Shown here: positions 55,454 through 64,000 of the stretch, piece by piece | Layout of the letters: the number at the start of each line of letters is the position of its first letter | How positions within the stretch are numbered: the stretch's first letter is position 1 | Assembly (NCBI GenBank): GCA_963921195.1 | Contig: OY992537.1 | Coordinates: 146,702,275 to 146,766,274 of the forward strand | Origin: Pegoplata infirma | Lineage: Eukaryota; Arthropoda; Insecta; Diptera; Anthomyiidae | Length of the DNA stretch: 64,000 bases | Direction: 5' to 3' | Made by a program: the position numbers and the translations under genes | Notes under the pieces: generated by a model | The model's input: only the letters and a program-made list of their open reading frames with translations | Told to the model about the DNA's origin: nothing | Databases searched by the model: none

Positions 55454-58381
55454 TTATCGCACGGGTTTAAAGTGTTTAAATATTTTATACTTGAACAGCT
55501 TTGCATTGCTAATTATTTGAGTTTTAGCGGGTAGTTCGTTCCAAAGTCTAATAGTGCTAATATAAAAGTGTCTTTCAGATATAAGTTTGTGAAATCGTAT
55601 GGAGTTTATTTTTCTGAATCTGTTTGACATCGAAAACCGTAATCTTCTGTATAGGTAATAAGGTTGTTTTATATAGATCAGTTTGTGCAATAAAATCAGT
55701 GATCGGCAGTTTAATAGATTTTCAAATGATATGTTGAAGATTTGGTTGGCGAATCGAGTAATACTATCATATCTTCTACGTCCAAATATGTATCTGGCGA
55801 TGTTGTTATACGTGACCGTAAGCTTCTGCGAGCTTACCGAATCACAGTTGGAGAACAGTTCGCATCCATAAAGCAGTGTAGGTATTAAGTACGTTTTTGC
55901 GAGTAGCATTCGAATGTTGAAAGGAGTGTAATGCTGCGTCATCCACAAGTTTCTTAACATAGCATAAGACCTGCCACAGATTGCATTGATGTGATCTGAC
56001 CAATCAAGTTTTTTGTTGAAAATAACTCCTAGATTTTTGGCAGTTTCTGCTATTTCAATTACAGAGTTGTTAATAAGTATTGGTGGCAGGTTAGTTATTA
56101 AAAAGTTTTGTTTTCCAATAATCATTGCCTTTGATTTTTTTGCGTTTAAACTCAGACCATTCGCTGAAGCCCATTTGGATACATTGTTAAGGTCATGATT
56201 AACTTTCCTTATGCAATTAATAACATCTGTTGGTATACAACTTATGTAAAGTTGTACATCATCTGCATACATTTGAATACCACAATATTTTAGTTGGGAT
56301 GGAAGATCATTAGCATATATTGCAAATAGTAAAGGACCAAGTATTGACCCCTGTGGCACACCGCGCATTAAAGAACTGTTGTAAGATTTTTCTGAGCCAT
56401 TGTATACTGATTGACTTCTATCACACAGATAAGAAGAAACCAGTTTAACGGCAGTTGTTGAAAAGTAAAAGTGGTTTTTCAGCTTATAACATAGAACAGT
56501 GTGGTCAACTGTATCAAAAGCTTTTGAATGATCAAGTAAAATTAAAATTGAAGTCATATTGCTATCTACTTTTGTTCTCAGCTCCTCAGAAACATCAATA
56601 AGAGCTGTGATACAACTGTGTTTAGGTCTGAATCCTGATTGTCTTTCAGTAAGTAGAGAATTATTACATATGTACTGGTTCATTTGATTGTGCATTAAAC
56701 GTTCCAAAGCCTTTGATAAATAAGGTAAAATAGCAATTGGCCGATATTTCTTATCGGATTTTAGAATTGGAATAATTTTAGCGTGTTTCCACTCTAATGG
56801 GAAGGTAGATGATAGTAGAATCGTGTTGAACAGATGAGTTATGTGCGGTAAAATATATGGTAATATTAATTTTATAAATTTAGGATGAATTTCATCATGT
56901 CCTACAGAATTAGATTTAATACTTAAAATTGATTCCAAGACATCTTCCTGTGTGACATTTTTGAAGTCAAAAGATAATGAACCATGATTTGAAGAGTTAA
57001 CATTCATATTGTAAGAGACAGAATTGTTCGAAATGTATCTAGAATTGTAAAAGTTTAAATCCGCTACTGGCATAGGAATATTGGAAAACTCAGTATTTAG
57101 TTCATTAACATCAATTGTGTCATCAGATTCAGCATTTTTATTTATAATACCCATTGTTCTAATTTCTCTCCACTTCTTTTTTGAGCAAACAGCTGACTTA
57201 AATTTTTTCTCATAATAATGTGATTTAGCAGTCCTTATTTTTGAGTTCACTTTTCTTCTACAGGTTTTAAAAAGATTATGTAATTCACCTGTTCTAAACT
57301 TTTTCCAGCGTTCGTAAGCGAGATTTCGATCATTAATTAAAGATTTTATCTCAGTTGAAAACCATGGCTTTTCATTACGTATTTTCTTTGATTTAATTAA
57401 AACATACTTCTCAAATAAGTAAAGTGTGTTATCCTGCAAAAATTTAGTTTGATCATTAACATTAGGCATATAGAACATTTGGTTCCATTGAATGTTGGCA
57501 AGTTCCGTTTCCAGTAATTGATAGTTAATATTTTGAAAGTCTCTAAAAGTTAGTTGTTGGGTTTCCGTTTTACATTTAAAATCATAAGAGACAAAAATAA
57601 TATCATGTTTTGAAAATAAAGATGCAGAAAGCTGATCATATAATATCAAACGAGAGTGATTATCTATAAAGCAAAGATCCAATAGTGTACTCGAAGTGGA
57701 AGTGAAATGAGTTGGTGATAAGCAATTTGTAGGCATTAGTCCAATGGCATTCATATCATCAACTAAGCTCCTTTCGACGAGTATGTTTTCATTAAAGTCA
57801 CCAGTTAAAATAACATCAGAGTAACCCAGTGTAAGTGTTGAAAGTTCTTCTATCAGTGGAGTGATATCTATACTTGATCTAGGTCTATAAACAGTTCCCA
57901 GTAAAAGCTTTTGGTTGGCGCTGAAGACGTCCAGAAAAAGATATTCCAATTTATTAGAATTAGAATTCTCTTCCTCTTCTTCCTCCTCGCCCTCCTCAAG
58001 CTCCCCTTCCTCCTCTTGCTCCTCTTCATTCCTTTCCTCAACTTGACTTTTGCATTTCAATTTACATCGAATTGTATTTTTTACGTAAATAGCAACACCA
58101 CCTGCGTTAGTAAGTCTATCTGAGCGAAACAGTCGATATCCTCTGAGATTATAATTACTATCCTGAACATCAACGTGAAACCAAGATTCTGAAATACATA
58201 TTATATCAATACCAGATTCTTCAAATATCAAACGAAATTCATCCATCTTGTTATTTAAGCTCTGAGCATTAATATGGCAGACATTAAGGCCGGAAGTTCT
58301 TTTTGAAAGTATTCTGATCATATTATAAAGATTTTCAGTGGAACCAACCCTCCTATTATCGTCAAATGGAAAAACCATCAT
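55454..58381 (-). CDS. CR1-like LINE ORF2: endonuclease and reverse transcriptase, intact 975 codons
   Basis: The N-terminal part is an APE-type endonuclease: CHINAQSLNNK (residues ~34-45), CISESW, LLGTVYRPR, VILTGDFNENI (~190-200) and SKHDIIFV. Reverse transcriptase follows: KIIPILKSDKKYRPIAIL, ERQSGFRPKHSC, LLDHSKAFDTVDH (motif A), RGVPQGSILGPLLF, QMYADDVQLY (motif C, YADD) and LGVIFNKKLDWSDHI. It nicks target DNA and copies the LINE RNA there. A Glu-rich run at residues ~116-147 sits between endonuclease motifs and is absent from typical relatives. The unbroken frame suggests a fairly recent insertion. M1 is taken because it is the first Met after ORF1; M2 is equally possible. Confidence 0.9.
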   Translation of the reverse strand: MMVFPFDDNRRVGSTENLYNMIRILSKRTSGLNVCHINAQSLNNKMDEFRLIFEESGIDIICISESWFHVDVQDSNYNLRGYRLFRSDRLTNAGGVAIYVKNTIRCKLKCKSQVEERNEEEQEEEGELEEGEEEEEEENSNSNKLEYLFLDVFSANQKLLLGTVYRPRSSIDITPLIEELSTLTLGYSDVILTGDFNENILVERSLVDDMNAIGLMPTNCLSPTHFTSTSSTLLDLCFIDNHSRLILYDQLSASLFSKHDIIFVSYDFKCKTETQQLTFRDFQNINYQLLETELANIQWNQMFYMPNVNDQTKFLQDNTLYLFEKYVLIKSKKIRNEKPWFSTEIKSLINDRNLAYERWKKFRTGELHNLFKTCRRKVNSKIRTAKSHYYEKKFKSAVCSKKKWREIRTMGIINKNAESDDTIDVNELNTEFSNIPMPVADLNFYNSRYISNNSVSYNMNVNSSNHGSLSFDFKNVTQEDVLESILSIKSNSVGHDEIHPKFIKLILPYILPHITHLFNTILLSSTFPLEWKHAKIIPILKSDKKYRPIAILPYLSKALERLMHNQMNQYICNNSLLTERQSGFRPKHSCITALIDVSEELRTKVDSNMTSILILLDHSKAFDTVDHTVLCYKLKNHFYFSTTAVKLVSSYLCDRSQSVYNGSEKSYNSSLMRGVPQGSILGPLLFAIYANDLPSQLKYCGIQMYADDVQLYISCIPTDVINCIRKVNHDLNNVSKWASANGLSLNAKKSKAMIIGKQNFLITNLPPILINNSVIEIAETAKNLGVIFNKKLDWSDHINAICGRSYAMLRNLWMTQHYTPFNIRMLLAKTYLIPTLLYGCELFSNCDSVSSQKLTVTYNNIARYIFGRRRYDSITRFANQIFNISFENLLNCRSLILLHKLIYIKQPYYLYRRLRFSMSNRFRKINSIRFHKLISERHFYISTIRLWNELPAKTQIISNAKLFKYKIFKHFKPVR

Positions 58382-58581
58382 TAGAAATACAGTTTTTCAT
58401 AGCAATGCATGCAAAAGTATATTGTATTAAAATTTTATCACAAACGGCATCATGGATAACAAAAATCATCAATTTTTTATATGTAAAAGTATAATTTAAA
58501 AAAGTATAAACAGTATAAACAAGTTTAATAAATAAAACAATTAAAAAGATTTCAAAATTTATGATATTTGGAAAATTTATA

Positions 58582-58950
58582 TTATGCGGTAACATTATCA
58601 CCCGAATTTCGGGGTAAATTTTCATTAAAGGCAGGAATATTTCTTTCATCTGAATTTTGAAAACGAAACGATATCTGCCTAAATTTATCAATATCGTCGA
58701 TGCAAATCGGATCCTCATTAAAAGCCTTTCTTATGTATACAAGTCCGCGATTTATGAAAGCTGATGATATAAGGTTTTGTCTTTTATGTCGACGTGCTTC
58801 AAGAAAAATTCGATGGTTTTCGGGGGTGAGATTTTCACTAACATAAAAAGGTTCCGTACTGTCAAACCCTAAAATATTAAAATATGTCCTTTTAGTTATA
58901 GGTAAAAATAAACATTTGCCACCTTTTCCCCTTAAAATAAAATTTTCCAA
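58582..58950 (-). pseudogene. CR1-like LINE ORF1, C-terminal part
   Basis: PFYVSENLTPENHRIFLEAR followed by HKRQNLISSAFINRGLVYIRK is the pattern of the C-terminal domain of CR1-group ORF1 proteins (baculovirus FP-like fold). The first ~15 residues read from repeat sequence rather than ORF1, so the true remnant starts near 58905. The N-terminal finger and coiled coil are absent here. Confidence 0.65.
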
Positions 58951-60332
58951 AAACTATTTATACCCTACACCACTCTGTGGTACAGGGTATAATGACTTTG
59001 TGCTGATGTTTGTAACTACCCGAAATATTGGTCCCAAACCCACTTTTAAGTATACCGATCGACTCAGAATAACTTTTTAAGTCATTCTAGCGATGTCCGT
59101 CCATCCGTCCATGAAACCGAATTTCCAAAAGGAACTTTTTCCAGCATTCAAAATTTCAATGCCTACACTCAAAAAATTTCATAGGTAAAATGAACGAAAT
59201 ACTTCGTACATTGTACGAAATATTTCGTGGTTTTGCCGGAACGAAATATTTCGTAATATTTACCTATGGCATTTCGTAAATATTACGAAGTTTTTTTTAG
59301 TGATATTTACGAAATAAATACGAAAATATTTCGTAAATTTACGAAATATTTAGTAAAACTACGAAATATTTCGTAAAAATACTAAATATTTTCGTACATA
59401 TTACGAAGTTTTTTTTTTTTTGTAAATACGAATTATGTTTATTTTCATGAAAATATTTCGTAAAGTTACGAAATATTTTGTATAACTACGAAATATTTTG
59501 TATAATTACGAAATATTTCGAAAAAATACAAAATATTTTTGTACATATTACGAAGTTTTTTTTTTGTAAATACGAATTATGTTTAGTTTAACGAAACTAT
59601 TTCGTAAAGTTACGAAATATTTTTCCATTTCCAATTCCATTTCTCAACGGAATTGACTCGGTGACATTCCCGTATAACTTTTCACTAATGTCGCAACACC
59701 TAACAGACTGCACTGAAAAATATATCTTGGGTGATTTGACTTTGTGTCATGCTGAAAATAATTTAAAATTAGAAACCGTAAACAAAAATTAAAGAGAGAT
59801 GGAACAAATTTTTGTTATTCCATTTTTTTAATTGTTAAATCTGTTAAATCTAGTAATTCAGATAAATAAATCAAACCCCTTGATTTTGTGATTTTTTTTC
59901 CGAAAAATATTTTGTTAAATTACGAAATATTTCGTTAAGATACGAAGTATTTCGTATTTTTTTTGGCTACGAAATGTACTTCGTAAAATAAACGAAATTT
60001 GTATTTTTACGAAATTCCAAGTTTTCGTAAAATTACAAAAATTTCGTAATATGTACAAAAATTTCGTAATATGTACGAAAAAAATTTTACGAAATAATAC
60101 TTCGTATTTTTATGCATGAAATTTTTTGAGTGTAGGATCATGAAATATAAAAAGTATCAAAAACCACTTTTTTACACGACTAAAAACGGATTTTTTTAAA
60201 AATACTTTATCAGAATGTTTTTTTTTTCACCGAAGAGCCCTGCATTCCAAAATTCAAGCTTCTAAGGTCATTATTATAGGAACAAAAAAAGTACTAAAAG
60301 TACACTTTCTTACCCCCGCACATTGGGTTCAA
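58951..60332. repeat. Dispersed repeat fragments split by a CACTCAAAA element
   Basis: 58962-59165 resembles the reverse of the repeat at 48718-49258 and then a diverged ~155-bp array unit. 60135-60330 continues that unit (TTCAAGCTTCTAAGGTCATTA matches the TTTCAAGTTTCTAGGACCATTA word). The insertion at 59166-60132 separates them. Confidence 0.6.
59166..60132. mobile_element. CACTCAAAA-type TIR element 3 (967 bp), TA-flanked
   Basis: CACTCAAAAAATTTCAT on the left is inverted at 60116-60132 (one base off), TA at 59164-59165 and 60133-60134. The interior carries more than 20 ACGAAATATTTCGT-type palindromes and their halves. No coding frame. Confidence 0.85.
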
Positions 60333-60709
60333 ATGGTACCAAAGTGGCGATTAATTGAAATTTATAAATAAAGTTTTTGTTATAAAATTTGGTATGGAGT
60401 CAAAGTAGATACAATTCTGCAACACTAGTAATCAAAATCAATCATCTAAGTTGTTTACTTTTTTCGGTGAGCTGTCAAAGTAAGCAAATTATTGCAGTCT
60501 TTGAAAAAAGTAAAAGAAAATAGGAATTTTTCACAATTCAAGCGATTATCAGTAGTATTAAATCTTTTAAAAGAAAATCTTTTATAATGGATTTATTTAT
60601 GGAATCAGGTATTAAACTAAATTGTAATTTTTTTTTTGTTTATAAAAATTGTGTCTTCCCGAGTAAAAATTTGTATATGATGCAATATATGAACCATTTA
60701 TTATGATAG
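60333..60709. other. AT-rich sequence with a possible short exon; otherwise nothing seen
   Basis: Contains CTGTCAAAG and an ATG at 60587 opening MDLFMES before a donor-like CAG|GTATTA. Too short to call a gene. Confidence 0.3.
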
Positions 60710-63700
60710 TGGGGTAAGTCACATTTTCAAAAAAACTTAGTTAACGATAGATTTGGATACAGTTTAATGGTATCTTTCGATTAAAAAAAAAAGTTCAAAG
60801 AAAACTTTAAAAACGTCTGAGAATTTTATGAGAGAAGTTTTGCTAGTTAACGATTTCTCAAAAACGTTAATTTTGAAAGTGAGGTTAGTCCACAATTTTT
60901 TTGTAGCGTTAAAAATAACCAAATAATTGCTGATTGAATAACACTTTGGTGTTTTTTACTATTAAATAACTCTATAGTTAAATCCTTAACTACTTTTCTT
61001 CAGAATTCTGAGGTGTTCTGAACAAAATTTTACTAGTAAACGATTTATGAAAAATGTTAATTTTGAAAGTGGTGTTAGTCCACATTTTTTTTGTAGTGTT
61101 AAAAATAACCTTATAATCGCTGATAGAGTAAAACTTTGATGATTTTTATTCTTAAATAACTCCATAATTTAATCCTAAACTAACTTTGGTACAGAATTCT
61201 GAGATGAGCTAAACAAAATTTTACTAGTTAACGATTTATGAAAAATGTTAATTTTGAAAGTGGTGTTAGTCCACATTTTTTTTTTGTAGTGTTAAAAATA
61301 ACCTTATAATCGCTGATAGAGTAAACCATTGATAATTTTTATTCTTAAATAACTCCATAATTTAATCCTAAACTAACTTTGGTACAAAATTCTTAGATGA
61401 GCTAAACAAAATTTTACTAGTTAACGATTTATCAAAAACATTAATTTTGAAAGTGGTGTTAGTCCACATTTTTTTTGTAATGCATAAAATAACCTTTATA
61501 TCTCTGATAAAGAATATCCGTAGAGTTTTTAACTCTAAAATAGCCCTATTGCCTTGTCCTCTACTAATTTTGTTAAAGAATTGTAAGATGAGATAAAAAA
61601 AATTATACTTGTAAACGATTTATCAAAAATGTTAATTTTGAAAGTGAGGCTAGTCCACACAAAATTTTTTTGTAGTATTAAAAATAACCTAATTATCGCT
61701 GATAGAGTAAAACATTGATGATTTTTATTCTTAAATAACTCCATAATTTAATCCTTAACTAACTTTAATACAAAATTCTGAGATGTTCTGAACAAAATTT
61801 TACTAGTAAACGATTTATGAAAAATGTTAATTTTGAAAGTGGTGTTAGTCCACATTTTTTTTGTAGTGTTAAAAATAACCTTATAATCGCTGATAGAGTA
61901 AAACATTGATGATTTTTATTCTTAAATAACTCCATAATTTAATCCCAAACTAACTTTGGTACAGAATTCTGAGATGAGCTAAACAAAATTTTACTAGTTA
62001 ACGATTTATCAAAAATGTTAATTTTGAAAGTGGTGTTAGTCCACATTTTTTTTGTAATGTATAAAATAACCTTTATATCTCTGACAAAGAATATCGTTAG
62101 CGTTTTTAACTCTAAAATAGCCCTATTGCTTAGTCCTAAACTAATTTTGTTACAGAATTGTAAGATGAGCTAAAAAAAATTTTACTAGTAAATCGTTAAC
62201 TAGTAAAATTTTGTTTAGCTCATCTCAGAATTCTGTACCAAAGTTAGTTTAGGATTAAATTATGGAGTTATTTAAGAATAAAAATCATCAATTTTTTACT
62301 CTATCAGCGATTATAAGGTTATTTTTAACACTACAAAAAAATTTTGTGTGGACTAGCCTCACTTTCAAAATTTACATTTTTCATAAATCGTTAACTAGTA
62401 AAATTTTGTTTAGCTCATCTCAGAATTCTGTACCAAAGTTAGTTTAGGATTAAATTATGGAGTTATTTTAGAATAAAAATCATCAAAGTTTTACTCTATC
62501 AGCGATTATAAGGTTATTTTTAACACTACAAAAAAAATGTGGACTAACACCACTTTCAAAATTAACATTTTTCATAAATCGTTTACTAGTAAAATTTTGT
62601 TCAGAACATCTCAGAATTTTGTATTAAAGTTAGTTAAGGATTAAATTATGGAGTTATTAAAGAATAAAAATCATCAATGTTTTACTCTTTCAGCGATTAT
62701 TAGGTTATTTTTAACACTACAAAAATATTTTGTGTGGACTAGCCTCACTTTCAAAATTAACATTTTTGATAAATCGTTTACTAGTAAAAATTTTTTTAGC
62801 TCATCTTACAATTCTGTAACAAAATTAGTTTAGGACTAAGCAATAGTGCTATTTTAGAGTTAAAAACGCTACGGATATTCTTTGTCAGAGATATAAAGGT
62901 TATTTTATACATTACAAAAAAAATGTGGACTAACACCACTTTCAAAATTAATGTTTTTGATAAATCGTTAACTAGTAAAATTTTGTTTAGCTCATCTCTG
63001 AATTCTGTACCAAAGTTAGTTTAGGATTAAATTATGGAGTTATTTAAGAATAAAAATCATCAATGTTTTACTCTATCAGCGATTATAAGGTTATTTTTAA
63101 CACTACAAAAAAAATGTGGACTAAGACCACTTTCAAAATTAACATTTTTCATAAATCGTTAACTAGTAAAATTTTGTTTAGCTCATCTCAGAATTCTGTA
63201 CCAAAGTTAGTTTAGGATTAAATTATGGAGTTATTTAAGAATAAAAATCATCAAAGTTTTACTCTATCAGCGATTATAAGGTTATTTTTAACACTACAAA
63301 AATATTTTGTGTGGACTAGCCTCACTTTCAAAATTAACATTTTTGATAAATCGTTTACTAGTAAAATTTTTTTTAGCTCATCTTACAATTCTGTACCAAA
63401 ATTGGTTTAGGACTAAGCAATAGTGCTATTTAAGAGTTAAAAACGCTACGGATATTCTTTGTCAGAGATATAAAGGTTATTTTATACATTACAAAAAAAA
63501 TGTGGACTAACACCACTTTCAAAATTAATGTTTTTGATAAATCGTTAACTAGTAAAATTTTGTTTAGCTCATCTCTGAATTCTGTAAAAAAGTTAGTTTA
63601 GGATTAAATTATGGAGTTATTTAAGAATAAAAATCATCAATGTTTTACTCTATCAGCGATTATAAGGTTGTTTTTAACACTACAAAAAAAATGTGGACTA

Positions 63701-63915
63701 ACACCACTTTCAAAATTAACATTTTTCATAAATCGTTTACTAGTAAAATTTTGTTCCGAACATCTCAGAATTTTGTATTAAAGTTAGGTAAGGATTAAAT
63801 TATGGAGTTATTAAAGAATAAAAATCATCAATGTTTTACTCTATCAGCGATTATTAGGTTATTTTTAACACTACAAAAAAATTTTGTGTGGACTAGCCTC
63901 ACTTTCAAAATTAAC
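60710..63915. repeat. 3.2-kb palindromic satellite: ~192-bp units reversing at about 62190
   Basis: On the left, units contain GTTAGTCCACATTTTTTTTG, TAACCTTATAATCGCTGATA, AACTCCATAATTTAATCC, GAATTCTGAGATGAGC and TTTTACTAGTTAACGATTTA, with the first word at about 60890, 61070, 61265, 61460, 61650, 61850 and 62037. From about 62190 the same units run in reverse, about nine copies to 63915. The repeated 61-codon frames in the right half are read-through of the unit, not genes. Confidence 0.88.
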
Positions 63916-64000
63916 ACACACAGAGAAATGTTTAGTTGGAATTCCATTATGAAAACAGAATTTTGATAAATCTTATACATTTTTCGTTGTTATTGTAAAT

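Larger units (their letters stand above)
55173..58950 (-). mobile_element. CR1-like LINE with intact ORF2 and (AAAT)n tail
   Basis: On the minus strand: the end of ORF1 (58950-58582), an intact ORF2 (58381-55454), about 240 bases of 3' UTR and a simple-repeat tail (55211-55173). Microsatellite tails rather than poly-A are usual in CR1/L2-group LINEs. The 5' part of ORF1 is missing and the sequence beyond 58950 matches a dispersed repeat. Confidence 0.85.

Noticed and set aside
62262..63410. Repeated 61-codon frames starting MELFKNKNHQ
   Set aside because: They recur once per ~192-bp-family unit in the reversed arm and change with the unit; the forward arm has one on the other strand. They are by-products of the satellite.
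60710..63915. CRISPR-like array
   Set aside because: Units are ~192 bp with no short repeat/unique spacer pattern, and the setting is a eukaryotic genome with LINEs and hAT elements.

Overview
The window looks like transposon-packed intergenic or intronic DNA from a higher dipteran (probably a calyptrate, blowfly-like fly). The evidence is the very AT-rich composition and the element mix: BEL/Pao, Ty3/gypsy, LOA-, Jockey- and CR1-type LINEs, and many hAT and small terminal-inverted-repeat (TIR) elements. One primer binding site complements the 3' end of a Drosophila-type tRNA-Lys(CUU). The species call is inference. No complete host gene is visible; the best host candidate is one possible exon at 45011-45143.

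Layout. 1-2446 (minus): a CR1-like LINE ORF1 start running off the left edge, next to a gypsy-type gag start, primer binding site and probable LTR. 3862-4761: a hAT element. 5118-5913: a TA-flanked TIR element. 6533-12279 (minus): a LOA-type LINE split by a 1150-bp TIR element (7331-8480) and by a hAT element (9982-12068) that holds further insertions. 13160-23889: a hAT element swollen to 10.7 kb by a young full-length BEL retrotransposon (13736-20295), a second hAT (20693-21575) and a TIR element (22025-22629). 24924-32158: a 7-kb array of ~155-bp repeats carrying a TIR element with two divergent tRNA-like modules. 32275-44480: a decayed BEL element holding a LINE fragment, a second LOA LINE (split by a 2.2-kb TIR element) and a young gypsy element whose two LTR copies face each other. 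46232-48690: nested TIR elements. 49816-53345: a second repeat array, interrupted by another element with the tRNA-like pair. 55173-58950 (minus): a CR1-like LINE with an intact 975-codon ORF2. 60710-63915: a 3.2-kb array of ~192-bp repeats that reverses orientation at about 62190.

How it fits together. Nearly every break can be read as a datable insertion with its target-site duplication. Six hAT elements carry 8-bp duplications: GTATTGAA, GTTGCCAC, TCTTCACT, TATATTAT, GCCTGCTG and CATATATG. Two LOA reading frames close exactly if the TA-flanked insertions are removed. The most unusual pattern is a group of TIR elements with short termini (CCCA... or CACTCAAAA), 2-bp flanking duplications and interiors made of copy-specific palindromic words. 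Two of them share a core of paired, divergent tRNA-like sequences. The gypsy element with inverted LTRs and one 4-bp duplication (ACCT) is the clearest single structural anomaly.
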